Assembly: GCA_022572355.1 (NCBI GenBank)
Contig: JACZWC010000001.1
Location: forward strand, 62,001-126,000
Source of the DNA: Bacteroidota bacterium
GTDB lineage: Bacteria > Bacteroidota > Bacteroidia > NORP154
DNA: 64,000 nt
Reading direction: 5' to 3'
Positions 17,627-26,733 of this stretch are shown one piece after another. A program made the position numbers and the translations under genes. Every line of letters starts with the position of its first letter. The first letter of the stretch is position 1. The notes under the pieces are model-generated. The model was not told where the DNA came from and did no database searches. It saw only the letters and a program-made list of their open reading frames with translations.

Positions 17627-17651
17627 GACCGGATGAACTATTCGTCCGCTA

Positions 17652-19745
17652 TCACATCTTCACAAACTTCCCATGATAAGAACGATCTTCATCCCGTATA
17701 CGAAGGATGAAAATTCCATGGCCAAGTGTACGGATGTCAATATTATTTACATTTCTCAATAATCCTGATTGAACATTTCTACCTGCCAGATCTGTAATTA
17801 TGTAGTTGTATTCACTGGATTGTTGCGGCAGCAGCACATTCAAAAATCCTGTTGCTGGGTTGGGGTAAACTGTAATATCTGAACTGCTGAGGGAATTAGC
17901 AGGCTGAGGTTCAATGGAAGTGAATACACTTCCACAGGGAGTTAAGTTCCTGTTAAAGTATGATCGTACAGAATCAATATTTTCTTTCATGACGATTACA
18001 CTTGAGTATGGATCGCTTGAGGTCATATCCCTCCCATACACATAAGCAATATCCATTTCAATAGTATCACCGGCATTGAATGTAAATGGCCCAATTGAAC
18101 TAATACCTCTTCTATCCCAAGCAAAATTGAGGGCGTTTTCCTCATTCCAGGGCATTGAGTCTGAAGGAGTAACTCCGCAATTTTGATTGTCTGGGTCGCT
18201 ACACACTCCCCAGTTACAAGAATCTGACGTATTTGGATACATGAAATTTGCGTATTCACAAGAGGTGCAATTGTTTACGTGGCCGTTGCCTCCATACTTC
18301 ATCCTGGTTCCATCCTTCCAAGATCCTCTAAGAAAATTATAGTAGTGATAACTAGTGTCAGGATCTCCTTGGGTTCCACTATTACACCCAGGCCCAGGGT
18401 TACAATAAGCTGTAAAATTACTCATACCCAGGTGCTCATTGTCCACTATTCCATCCCCAAACCCAACTCCATTGATGCTTTCGTCACAGCCTCCGCCAGG
18501 ATTATCAAACCCATCAGCGTCCATGAGTGGGCCTTTCAAATAAACCAGTGATTGAGCTGGTGGTGAAGCGCCATAATGCTCTGGTGCTCCAGTGCCATCA
18601 ATGGCCGTGCCATTAAAAGCGAAAACACTTCCTCGTTTCACGTCGCATTCGATAAAGTCATCTGTAAAATCACCTATGTCCGGATCAAAGTTGATTCCAA
18701 TGTAAGTGCTGTCATAGTTGTTGGTTGATTTGTTTACGATCTTATAGTTGACAAATATGCAATGGTTGAGTGCTAGATCGTTCGAGCAGTTAAATGCGTA
18801 CGCCATTCCGTGTATTTCAATTTTCATTCTGACCCCTCCCAAATTACCAAAAACGCTTCGGTCATCATTTCTAATAAAATAAATAGCCTGATCTCCTTTG
18901 ATTTTTGGATAATCACCATTCATTGGATCATATACGTTGTTCCCATCAACATCAAAATATGGAGCAAGGTCATTCGCTTGTCCCATTGACACGTCTCCAT
19001 GTGCTGGCCAATTTAGAATTACTTCAGGCATAGTATATCCTGGGTCGTCCCATCTTACTCTATGGGTGTCTATTTCACTTTTGTTAATTTTCCAAAGCCG
19101 GTTCCACAGTGAATCTTGTGAAAAGGAATATTGAGAACTATCCATAATTGGACCTGAATAAAAACTCTGTCCAATATCTCTATAGGTTTGTGCCGCGAGA
19201 TGAAGACTATTATCAGCGTTCAATCCGGCAATCCAAAGACCTGCAGTGAATATTGTACCCTTTCCACTTCCTTTGGGTACTTCAAATCCCGACTGGTTCA
19301 AGTCAATATTCCAGAAATCGCCACCAGTACTGGCGTTAAATAAGGCACTTATGTTGTTGAGGTCTAGGAACTCATAAGCCTCGTACATTTTATAGTTCAC
19401 TGTTACGACTAACAAGCCAGTATCACACAGCGAGGGGATTGTGTCATCACATACAACATAATAGATTGTATCAACACCGTAATACAGATTATCATAGTCG
19501 TAATCGATAACAATTCCCGCTAAAACCTGAAAAGATCCTCGCGTAGAATCATGCCAAGCTGTGTCTATGGTGAGGATATTTCCGTCGGGGTCTGTATCAT
19601 TAGTCAGTACCCATACCAGTGCACCTCCCCCTGAATCAGTTGTATCGTAGTCGGTCACTGCAACTGGCGGATTATTTTGCGCATTACTCAGCCCCAATGT
19701 AGAGATGAAAGCAAGGAGTAATATTGGAATATGTCTGCGTATCAT
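17652..19745 (-). CDS. T9SS type A sorting-domain secreted protein
   Basis: 697 residues from the ATG at 19745, chosen because it directly starts a good signal peptide ending in SNAQ. Residues about 22-115 form an Ig/cadherin-like domain (PPVAVTDYDTT ... NDTDPDG). The long central part, rich in Asp, Gly, Asn and Cys, has several CxxC-like and DGD motifs and resembles other secreted Bacteroidota cargo proteins. The last 75 residues are a typical T9SS type A domain: VYPNPATG, a LLPQQ strand, ITDLAGR and the terminal K-F-V-K-M strand. The protein should be exported across the outer membrane by the Por/Gld machinery. Function unknown. Upstream in-frame codons run through an inverted repeat and are not real. 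Confidence 0.9.
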   Translation of the reverse strand: MIRRHIPILLLAFISTLGLSNAQNNPPVAVTDYDTTDSGGGALVWVLTNDTDPDGNILTIDTAWHDSTRGSFQVLAGIVIDYDYDNLYYGVDTIYYVVCDDTIPSLCDTGLLVVTVNYKMYEAYEFLDLNNISALFNASTGGDFWNIDLNQSGFEVPKGSGKGTIFTAGLWIAGLNADNSLHLAAQTYRDIGQSFYSGPIMDSSQYSFSQDSLWNRLWKINKSEIDTHRVRWDDPGYTMPEVILNWPAHGDVSMGQANDLAPYFDVDGNNVYDPMNGDYPKIKGDQAIYFIRNDDRSVFGNLGGVRMKIEIHGMAYAFNCSNDLALNHCIFVNYKIVNKSTNNYDSTYIGINFDPDIGDFTDDFIECDVKRGSVFAFNGTAIDGTGAPEHYGASPPAQSLVYLKGPLMDADGFDNPGGGCDESINGVGFGDGIVDNEHLGMSNFTAYCNPGPGCNSGTQGDPDTSYHYYNFLRGSWKDGTRMKYGGNGHVNNCTSCEYANFMYPNTSDSCNWGVCSDPDNQNCGVTPSDSMPWNEENALNFAWDRRGISSIGPFTFNAGDTIEMDIAYVYGRDMTSSDPYSSVIVMKENIDSVRSYFNRNLTPCGSVFTSIEPQPANSLSSSDITVYPNPATGFLNVLLPQQSSEYNYIITDLAGRNVQSGLLRNVNNIDIRTLGHGIFILRIRDEDRSYHGKFVKM

Positions 19746-19855
19746 GGGCAATTCGCTGTTACGTAAATATACCTGATAATGTTCAAGTGAACCAAGTGAT
19801 AATGAGAATACGGTGGAAATTAAAACGGAAATGGCATTCAATAATATCCGCTTCC

Positions 19856-19907
19856 CTTCGGCTCCGCTCAGGGGGCGCTGATATTCGGACACTGAGCGGA
19901 GCCGAAG
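19856..19907. repeat. 16-bp perfect inverted repeat (CTTCGGCTCCGCTCAG)
   Basis: Arms at 19856-19871 and 19892-19907 are perfect reverse complements with a 20-base loop. It sits 12 bases past the thiL stop and upstream of the T9SS protein gene on the same strand. It could end thiL transcription, but no T-run follows; the GC-rich form is that of a dispersed Bacteroidota repeat. Confidence 0.9.
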
Positions 19908-19919
19908 TGCCCGAATAAA

Positions 19920-20966
19920 TTAATTCTTCTTTAAAAGCGAATCCCACCCCTGTGCAGTGAGCTCATGTACAACATCCCCTTTTCCGATTAACTGGCATCC
20001 TTCAGCCTTGGAAGTAATATGGCCAATAATGGTGATGTTCGGATTGCCTTTTATCTTGTCATGGTCCTTTTGATTTACCGTAAACAGTAACTCATAATCT
20101 TCACCACCGCTCAATGCACAAATACTCGGATCAATCTTGAATTCATGGGCCATTTGTATAGTTTGATGATCCAGCGGTATTTTTTCTTCATATATATTGC
20201 AGCCAACATCAGAGCTGTGGCATATGTGCAACGCCTCAGACGATAAGCCATCTGAGATATCAATCATGGATGTGGGTTTCACCTTCAGCTCCTTGAACAG
20301 CTTGATAATATCTGTTCTGGCCTCTGGTTTCAGCTGTCGCTCCAATATGTAGTCATTTCCCTCCAGATCGGGCTGCATGTTTTCATCTGCTTGAAAAACG
20401 GTTTTTTCTCGTTCGAGTAACTGTAACCCCATGTAAGCGCCTCCAAGATCACCGGTAACACACATTAGATCGTGCTCCTTTGCGGTACTCCGCAAGACCA
20501 TATCTTTTTTATCAGCAAAACCTGTTGCCGTTACACTAATGATCAGGCCCGAGAGCGAAGAAGTTGTATCACCGCCCACCAGATCAACATTGTAGTTCTT
20601 GCAGGCCAGCATGATTCCAGCGTAAAGTTCCTCAATGGCCTCTAATGAAAATCGATTTGATAAAGCAATAGAAACCGTGATTTGTGAGCTTGTTGCATTC
20701 ATTGCACATACGTCTGAAATATTAACAACCACGGCTTTGTATCCCAAATGTTTCAGTGGGGTGTAGGTAAGGTCAAAGTGCACACCTTCTACGAGCATAT
20801 CGGTGGTTAGAACCAACTGCTTTTTACCTGGATTAATCAAAGCGGCGTCATCTCCTATTCCGAGAGCGGTACTCTTGTTCTTGATCTCAACATGCTTAGC
20901 GAGATGTTGAATGAGCCCAAACTCGCCCAGCTCTTCTAATTCAGTTCTTCCTTCAGAATTTGCCAT
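19920..20966 (-). CDS. thiL: Thiamine-monophosphate kinase
   Basis: 348 residues, standard for ThiL. It phosphorylates thiamine monophosphate to the coenzyme thiamine diphosphate. Family motifs are present: GEFGLIQ at the N-terminus, GIGDDAALI near residue 40, TTDMLVEGVHFD, the VVNISDVCAMNA helix, LVGGDTT, and MIDISDGLSSE. An SGGEDYELLFT motif near residue 268 completes the nucleotide-binding fold. A possible -7 box lies only a few bases before the ATG. No other thiamine genes are nearby. Confidence 0.94.
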   Translation of the reverse strand: MANSEGRTELEELGEFGLIQHLAKHVEIKNKSTALGIGDDAALINPGKKQLVLTTDMLVEGVHFDLTYTPLKHLGYKAVVVNISDVCAMNATSSQITVSIALSNRFSLEAIEELYAGIMLACKNYNVDLVGGDTTSSLSGLIISVTATGFADKKDMVLRSTAKEHDLMCVTGDLGGAYMGLQLLEREKTVFQADENMQPDLEGNDYILERQLKPEARTDIIKLFKELKVKPTSMIDISDGLSSEALHICHSSDVGCNIYEEKIPLDHQTIQMAHEFKIDPSICALSGGEDYELLFTVNQKDHDKIKGNPNITIIGHITSKAEGCQLIGKGDVVHELTAQGWDSLLKKN

Positions 20967-20970
20967 GGGT

Positions 20971-20978
20971 GCAAAGGT
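20971..20978 (-). promoter_or_regulatory. Candidate -7 box (TACCTTTG) for thiL
   Basis: Exact TAnnTTTG match on the minus strand that ends 4 bases before the thiL ATG, so the transcript would be leaderless or nearly so. No TTTG element was found at the expected -33 distance. Confidence 0.4.
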
Positions 20979-21068
20979 AGTTCTTCACAGCAGGAAATAA
21001 AAGCTGGCCTATAGTCAGAATTGTTGCGATAAGTTTTACTTTTATATGATCATTTTATCAGGTGAAAT

Positions 21069-21575
21069 ATGAGCATAGATGAACTCATTGGACTCTGGCT
21101 AAGCGAGCTGGATAAATATTCTGAAGAGCAATTTGCAATGAGACGAAAGGAGAAATCGTGGTCAATTGGCCAGGTGTATGTGCACCTTATTTTGGGTAAC
21201 GACCATTTCTTTATGAAAAACGCCGAACTCTGTCTAAATGGTGAAAGAGAAACAATGAAAGGCGGTAAAAACAAATGGGGCAAAATCTTATTCGCTATCA
21301 ACGGATTTCCTCCCATGAACTTTAAGCGGCCTGGTGGATCCGAAGCGGAACCTCGGCAACCAGAAAGTATTGATTACGTTCGGAATAAGTTGACAGTATC
21401 GCTGGAAAAGGTGAAGGGGGTAGGTGCCAGAATAGATGGCTATAATCCCAATATCAAGGTAAAGCATCCGGCCTTCGGGTTTTTAAATGCAAAGGAGTGG
21501 TACAGAATTAATGCCATGCATTTTAAGCATCATTTACGTCAAAAAAAGAAGCTGGATAAATTTATTGGAGTCTAA
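21069..21575 (+). CDS. DinB-like four-helix protein
   Basis: 168 residues, all-helical by composition. An early WSIGQVYVHLI segment (His near residue 37) and a late MHFKHHLRQ motif give the three spaced histidines that bind a metal in DinB/YfiT-type proteins. This family is often a thiol-dependent transferase or of unknown activity. The residues between 55 and 90 are basic and glycine-rich and may be a loop. Only the fold assignment is supported; the substrate is not known. It lies divergent from thiL with a short, AT-rich gap. Confidence 0.75.
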   Translation: MSIDELIGLWLSELDKYSEEQFAMRRKEKSWSIGQVYVHLILGNDHFFMKNAELCLNGERETMKGGKNKWGKILFAINGFPPMNFKRPGGSEAEPRQPESIDYVRNKLTVSLEKVKGVGARIDGYNPNIKVKHPAFGFLNAKEWYRINAMHFKHHLRQKKKLDKFIGV

Positions 21576-21640
21576 AAGAGTTCCGTTTTAATTAATGTTT
21601 AATTTCGTTGTGACTGTTTCTGCCTGATGATTCTATTTTT

Positions 21641-21733
21641 AACCGCAAGGTTCGCGAAGTTTTCGCTAAGGACGCAAAGAAGTAATATTCAAGGCATTGC
21701 GACCTTTGCGCCATCATTGCGATCTTGGCGGTT
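21641..21733. repeat. Imperfect palindromic repeat of CGCAAAG type before dnaG
   Basis: The outer arms are AACCGCAAGGTTCGC and GCGATCTTGGCGGTT, which pair with one bulge. Inside are GACGCAAAG and CTTTGCGCC, which also pair. The words (CGCAAAG, CTTTGCG, GCGGTT) are those of a common dispersed intergenic repeat. It ends 43 bases before the dnaG start. Confidence 0.8.
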
Positions 21734-21776
21734 AAGTATTTATCGCCGCTTGTAAGACAGCAGTGTTTCGTTGCCA

Positions 21777-23783
21777 ATGATCAAAAAAACCACCATAGAC
21801 CAAATATTTGAAACTGCTCGCATAGAGGAGGTAGTCGGTGATTTTGTCGCTATGAAGCAGAGAGGAGTGAACAGGATTGGCTTGTGTCCTTTTCACAATG
21901 AAAAAACGCCCTCGTTTACCGTTTCGCCTGTAAAAGGAATTTACAAGTGCTTCGGCTGCGGTCAAGGTGGCAATGCCATCAACTTTGTGATGGAGCATGA
22001 AAAATACTCCTATCCCGAGGCTTTGCGATACGTTGCAAAGAAGTACAACATTGATATTGAAGAGGACCAGCTGACTGATGAAGAAGTTCAGCAGCAAAGC
22101 GAACGGGAGAGCCAATTCCTGGTACTGAACTACGCCAAGGAATACTATATGAAAACTCTGCTGGAAACAGAGGAGGGGAAAGCCATTGGGCTGAGTTACT
22201 TCAAGGAAAGGGGAGTGAGTGACGAAATGATCGAAAAGTTTGAATTGGGATATAGCCTCGATACATGGGATGCGTTTACCAAATCAGCGTTGGAGAAAGG
22301 ATATAAGTTGGATTATCTGGAAAAAGCTGGTCTCACGATCACCAATAAGAAAAAATCCTTTGACCGATTCAAAGGAAGAATGATTTTCCCCATTCATAAT
22401 TATTCGGGGAAGGTCCTTGGTTTTGGTGGGAGAATCTTAAAAAATGAAGCCAAAGCTGCCAAATACATCAACTCGCCTGAAACGGATATTTATGAGAAGC
22501 GCAAGGTGCTTTACGGTATCTATTTTTCTAAAAAGGCGATTATTCTCGAAGACAACTGTTACATCGTTGAAGGCTATACGGACGTAATTTCATTACACCA
22601 GGTTGGTGTTGAGAATGTGGTATCCTCATCAGGAACTTCGCTAACCGTTGATCAGATTCGATTGGTCAAGAGAATAACCAAGAATGTTACTATTCTCTTT
22701 GACGGGGATGCGGCGGGCATTAAAGCTTCTTTAAAAGGCGTTGATCTGATCCTGGAAGAAGACATGAACGTCAAGATTGTGCTATTTCCGGATGGCCAGG
22801 ATCCTGATTCCTACGCGCGAAGTGTTGATGTTGACGAATTCAAACAATTTATTACAGAAAACGCCAGGGATTTCATCTCTTTTAAAGCAGGATTGTTGAT
22901 GGATGAGGCAGAGAATGATCCTGTGAAAAAAACGGCTCTGGTCAGAGAAATTGTTCAATCCATTGCGGTAATACCAGATGCGATTTCCAGATCAGTTTAT
23001 ATTCAGGAATGCGGAAATCTGCTAAGTATATCAGAACAAATACTTATCAATGAACTAAACAAGCTTAGAAAGCGCAAAGCCAATGCGCAAAGAAATGCTG
23101 ACGCAGGATATGATGATGTAGCACCTCTCGATTATATAAAAGGCCATCCAAGCGAGATCGGTGGGGCCAGGCAAGAGCCAATTGAGGGCAATGCAGAACC
23201 ACAGGAGCGGGATGTGATTAGATATTTGCTTAGCTACGGCCTGGAGAAGATTAGCTTTCCTGAGGAAAAGACTGAGGAAGATGAAGAGAATAATGATACT
23301 AAAGGCGAGCAAAAAGTAGAGGAAGTCGAAATTGAAGTGGCCAGGTTTATAGTGGAGGAGATCGCAAATGATGGCTTAACCTTTGATCATCCTGTTTACA
23401 ATAATATATTCTCAGAATACGAAAAACGGGTTCTGAAAAATAAGACTCCGGCACAGGATTTCTTTCTTCAGCATGATGATCCGAAAGTGGCCGGACTGGC
23501 GGTTGATCTTATTTTTTCACCCCATGAGCTGAGTGACAATTGGGAGGAGCGCCATCATATACTTGTAAGTTCTGAGGAGCAAACCTTGAAAAAATCAGTT
23601 GAAAGAACTGTTTATTCATTCAAAATGGCTAAGGTTAAACAGATGTTGTTGGAGAAGCGTGAAGCGATTAAGGATTTGGAAGATGGGAAGACGCGCGATG
23701 AGCTACTCAAAGAGCATTACAATCTTGAAGAAGCCAAAAAACTCATTTCACGATACCTGGGAAGAGTCCTCTCACCCAATTAA
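21777..23783 (+). CDS. dnaG: DNA primase
   Basis: 668 residues from the ATG at 21777; an in-frame TTG six bases upstream is less likely. It makes RNA primers for replication. The N-terminal CHC2 zinc finger is complete (Cys37, His40, Cys58, Cys61). The Toprim catalytic core shows VEGYTDVI and LFDGDAAG motifs with the acidic metal-binding residues. After about residue 430 a highly charged linker rich in Glu and Asp precedes the C-terminal DnaB-interacting region. The stop lies 8 bases from the stop of the convergent recJ gene. Confidence 0.95.
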   Translation: MIKKTTIDQIFETARIEEVVGDFVAMKQRGVNRIGLCPFHNEKTPSFTVSPVKGIYKCFGCGQGGNAINFVMEHEKYSYPEALRYVAKKYNIDIEEDQLTDEEVQQQSERESQFLVLNYAKEYYMKTLLETEEGKAIGLSYFKERGVSDEMIEKFELGYSLDTWDAFTKSALEKGYKLDYLEKAGLTITNKKKSFDRFKGRMIFPIHNYSGKVLGFGGRILKNEAKAAKYINSPETDIYEKRKVLYGIYFSKKAIILEDNCYIVEGYTDVISLHQVGVENVVSSSGTSLTVDQIRLVKRITKNVTILFDGDAAGIKASLKGVDLILEEDMNVKIVLFPDGQDPDSYARSVDVDEFKQFITENARDFISFKAGLLMDEAENDPVKKTALVREIVQSIAVIPDAISRSVYIQECGNLLSISEQILINELNKLRKRKANAQRNADAGYDDVAPLDYIKGHPSEIGGARQEPIEGNAEPQERDVIRYLLSYGLEKISFPEEKTEEDEENNDTKGEQKVEEVEIEVARFIVEEIANDGLTFDHPVYNNIFSEYEKRVLKNKTPAQDFFLQHDDPKVAGLAVDLIFSPHELSDNWEERHHILVSSEEQTLKKSVERTVYSFKMAKVKQMLLEKREAIKDLEDGKTRDELLKEHYNLEEAKKLISRYLGRVLSPN

Positions 23784-23791
23784 ACAGCTTA

Positions 23792-25501
23792 CTAAGAATG
23801 CTGGCGAATGTCTTTGATGTTTAGTTGTAAAGATACATTGCCATTCCATTCATTTTCTTCAATTGTATAACAGATGTCAACTGCTTCTCCGTCGGCAATC
23901 GGCTTGAGCCATTCACTTTGATTAAAAGCGATAGCGGAAAAATATGTATTGGGGTTGGCTTGGTGATGAAGGAATAGCTTCAGGTGCTTGTCTCCAACAA
24001 TTTTGGCTTGTCCCTTGTCATTCACACCTCTCGTGAGAAATATCGGGGTCATATTTTGAGGGCCGAAGGGCTCAAATTGTTTTAAGATCCTGAAAAACTG
24101 TGGGGTTATCTGGTCAAAGTCAATTTCGGCGTCGATTTCAACTTCGGGCACGAGCTGGTTTTCCTCAATGGTTTCATTTACATATTGCTCAAACTTGTCT
24201 GTGAACGCCTGAATGTTTTCAATTTTCATTGTCAGCCCCGCAGCGTATTTGTGCCCCCCAAACTGCTCGAGTAGATCTTCACAGGCGTTGATCGCGTTGT
24301 ACACATTGTATCCCCGAACCGATCTGGCGGAACCGGTGGCCATGCCGTTTGATTCAGTGAGAATAATGGTTGGCTTATAATGCTTTTCAATGAGACGTGA
24401 AGCTACAATACCAATGACTCCCTTGTGCCATTTGGGATCGAATAGGACGGTTGTTTTTTTACTTTGCAATTGATCACTGTCTTCGATCATATGCAGCGCT
24501 TCTGAAGTGATCTGTACATCAATATTTCGCCTTTCCTGATTGTTGAGATTTATGCGTTTGCTTGTGTCCATGGCAGCCTCCAGATCTTGTGATATCAGCA
24601 ATTTTACCGCGTTGCTACCTGATTCTATCCTCCCTGCAGCATTAATGCGCGGACCGATTATAAATACAAGGTTACTTACATAAAGCGTCTTGTGAATGTT
24701 GTTGAGATCGAGTAGCGCTTTGATCCCTGCTCGCGGTTGTGTATTGAGTCTTTGCAATCCAAAATGAGCCAATACCCTGTTTTCTCCTGTAATTGGAACA
24801 ATGTCAGAAGCGATGCTAATAGCCGTCAGATCGAGGTATTGTTCCAATTCTTCAAATGGAATGTTGTTTTTCTGCGAATAAGCCTGGACCAATTTGAATC
24901 CTATTCCGCAGCCCGATAATTCGTCGAATGGATAGCTGCAATCATCTCGTTTTGGATCGAGGACAGCAACAGCGGGAGGCAATTCTGACCCGGGAAGGTG
25001 ATGATCACATACAATAAAATCCACACCCTTATCCTTGGCATATTGAATTTTTTCGTTTGCTTTTATTCCGCAATCAAGACAGATAATAAGCCCAATGCCA
25101 TTTTCTGCTGCGTAGTCAATTCCCTGTGTAGATACACCATAGCCTTCCTTGTATCTGTCAGGGATATAATATTCGATGTTATCATAAAATTCATGAAAGA
25201 AAGAGTACACAAGTGCCACGCTGGTAGTACCATCGACGTCGTAATCTCCGTAGATCAAAATGCGTTCATCACTTTCCAGCGCTATTTCTATCCGTTCGAT
25301 GGCACTGTCCATGTCCTGCATTAAAAACGGATCGTGAAGCATGCTCAACTCCGGCCTGAAGAATTCCCGGGCCTTTTCAAAACCATCTATTCCGCGATTT
25401 ACCAGCAAGCCGGACAATAGTTTGGAGATCTTTAGTTCTTCCGCCAGTGCAACTTGCGATTCTTGATCAGCATCCTCTTTTATGACCCATCTTTTTTCCA
25501 T
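23792..25501 (-). CDS. recJ: Single-stranded-DNA-specific exonuclease RecJ
   Basis: 569 residues. It degrades single-stranded DNA 5' to 3' in recombination and mismatch repair. The DHH phosphoesterase motifs are visible: YGDYDVDGTTS at 84-94 (motif I), CLDCG near 141-145, DHH at 166-168 (motif III), and the later GPRINAAGRI and a DHHA1-type GGHKYAAGLT motif near residue 413. The C-terminal OB-like domain follows. The start ATG is preceded by a clear promoter and a small hairpin in the leader. Confidence 0.95.
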   Translation of the reverse strand: MEKRWVIKEDADQESQVALAEELKISKLLSGLLVNRGIDGFEKAREFFRPELSMLHDPFLMQDMDSAIERIEIALESDERILIYGDYDVDGTTSVALVYSFFHEFYDNIEYYIPDRYKEGYGVSTQGIDYAAENGIGLIICLDCGIKANEKIQYAKDKGVDFIVCDHHLPGSELPPAVAVLDPKRDDCSYPFDELSGCGIGFKLVQAYSQKNNIPFEELEQYLDLTAISIASDIVPITGENRVLAHFGLQRLNTQPRAGIKALLDLNNIHKTLYVSNLVFIIGPRINAAGRIESGSNAVKLLISQDLEAAMDTSKRINLNNQERRNIDVQITSEALHMIEDSDQLQSKKTTVLFDPKWHKGVIGIVASRLIEKHYKPTIILTESNGMATGSARSVRGYNVYNAINACEDLLEQFGGHKYAAGLTMKIENIQAFTDKFEQYVNETIEENQLVPEVEIDAEIDFDQITPQFFRILKQFEPFGPQNMTPIFLTRGVNDKGQAKIVGDKHLKLFLHHQANPNTYFSAIAFNQSEWLKPIADGEAVDICYTIEENEWNGNVSLQLNIKDIRQHS

Positions 25502-25527
25502 AATTTCACTCTATATTGTCTAGTCAC

Positions 25528-25557
25528 ACCTGTGTGCCAAAGCACTAGGGTGCGCAG
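25528..25557 (-). promoter_or_regulatory. Hairpin in the recJ 5' leader
   Basis: CCTGTGTGCC and GGTGCGCAGG pair over 10 bases (three G-U pairs) around a loop of about 10 bases. It lies between the recJ -7 box and the start codon, so it would be in the 5' untranslated region. Confidence 0.4.
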
Positions 25558-25560
25558 GCA

Positions 25561-25593
25561 CAAAGGTATGCACAACCGAAATAATTCACCAAA
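25561..25593 (-). promoter_or_regulatory. Bacteroidota-type promoter of recJ
   Basis: On the minus strand, TTTG at 25593-25590 and TACCTTTG at 25568-25561 are separated by 21 bases, matching the -33/-7 consensus (TTTG and TAnnTTTG) of the Bacteroidota housekeeping sigma factor. It is the best promoter in the window. Confidence 0.6.
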
Positions 25594-25608
25594 TTAGTTA
25601 TCAACACA

Positions 25609-26001
25609 ATGAAAATAAATCAGATTAAAGAGACTTGCCTCTACGTTTCAGATTTGGAGAAGACAAAAGAGTTTTATCACAACAAATTGGGATTGGAGCT
25701 CATGGTTTTGGAAGAAGATCACCATGTGTTTTTCAGAGCTGGGACTTCGGTCTTGCTTTGCTTTATTCCCGAATACTCAAAAGCAAAACAGGAGCTACCC
25801 TTCCATTATTCAGCTGGCCCCATTCATTTTGCATTCCAGGTCGATAAAGATCAGTATGAAGATTGGAAGCAGAAAATTGAGGAAGCGGGCATTGAAATAG
25901 AGCATGAACAATCCTGGGGCAATGATCTGCTTTCCTTCTACTTCAGAGATCCTGACAATAATCTCGCTGAGATCGTGATGACCGGAATGTGGGACCTTTG
26001 A
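25609..26001 (+). CDS. VOC (glyoxalase/bleomycin resistance) superfamily protein
   Basis: 130 residues made of two beta-alpha-beta-beta-beta modules. His73 in GPIHFAFQV and Glu121 in NLAEIVM sit at usual metal-ligand positions, but the first ligand position (where IxH is usual) reads Cys10 in ETCLYV, so the metal site is altered or the protein is non-enzymatic. Enzymes of this fold isomerise methylglyoxal hemithioacetals, open extradiol rings or bind drugs; none of these can be chosen here. It is divergent from recJ and has no evident partner. Confidence 0.88.
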   Translation: MKINQIKETCLYVSDLEKTKEFYHNKLGLELMVLEEDHHVFFRAGTSVLLCFIPEYSKAKQELPFHYSAGPIHFAFQVDKDQYEDWKQKIEEAGIEIEHEQSWGNDLLSFYFRDPDNNLAEIVMTGMWDL

Positions 26002-26706
26002 TTATAGATTGAGTGATTATAGATTGGTGATTATTTAACTGGGCATGTTAATTGCAACATCTTATTCTAAAGATGAAAATTGCCCTAACTATCATTCTAG
26101 CTCTCTACCTTAGCGTGAACACTTTCGCGCAGCATCGAAGAGCAATTATAAAACAGATAGATCGATTCCGGAATGCTGAATTGTACAACGCAACCTTCGA
26201 TATTGAGCTTGATAGTTTAAAAAACATATTGAGTCAGTATTTTATACAGCAGAACTATAAGAAGATGAGCGAGTCTGATTCGATGATGAGGTTTTACATT
26301 CGTAAAAACGTAGCAGGTGTTAGAAGAGGAGAACCACATGCGTTTGCTAATAATAGGCGTGGCAGATATACCATATGTGGAATACGTGTGGATGTTTCTG
26401 TTTTAATCACCAACGTTGAGGGTAAAAAAAAGGTTTTTGTCTCTTCGGCAGCTGTAAATTATACGATCAATGCGAGTACTAATATCTATACTTTAGGTGG
26501 CAGCCATCGTTTTGATGAATTATCTCTCAGGACATTCTTGTATATCAAATGTTTGGGTAGCTCAATTCAAATGCCTCCTGAGTTATATGCGATGGTTAAT
26601 GACTATAACTTCAATCAAACCAAAGAGCGCAAAAAGTTAATTCAAGGAAGACATTATTAGATGGGAAACACATTTGAATAGTTAATACCATTCTCAATCT
26701 ATAATC
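26000..26706. repeat. Perfect 14-bp inverted repeats flanking a single gene
   Basis: GATTATAGATTGAG at 26000-26013 recurs as its exact reverse complement at 26693-26706, one copy on each side of the small secreted-protein gene. The left side also holds a second, overlapping copy of GATTATAGATTG at 26015-26026. Confidence 0.8.
26073..26660 (+). CDS. Small secreted protein, unknown function
   Basis: 195 residues from the ATG at 26073, which starts a clean signal peptide ending in TFAQ. A TTG at 26052 would add seven residues. The mature part is about 175 residues, basic, with one central pair of beta strands (RYTICGIRVDVSVLITN and VFVSSAAVNYTIN). No domain is recognised. The gene lies between perfect inverted repeats, which may mean the gene with its flanks is a transposable or dispersed unit. 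Confidence 0.7.
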   Translation: MKIALTIILALYLSVNTFAQHRRAIIKQIDRFRNAELYNATFDIELDSLKNILSQYFIQQNYKKMSESDSMMRFYIRKNVAGVRRGEPHAFANNRRGRYTICGIRVDVSVLITNVEGKKKVFVSSAAVNYTINASTNIYTLGGSHRFDELSLRTFLYIKCLGSSIQMPPELYAMVNDYNFNQTKERKKLIQGRHY

Positions 26707-26733
26707 TCTACTCAACAATCTTCAATTGTTAAT

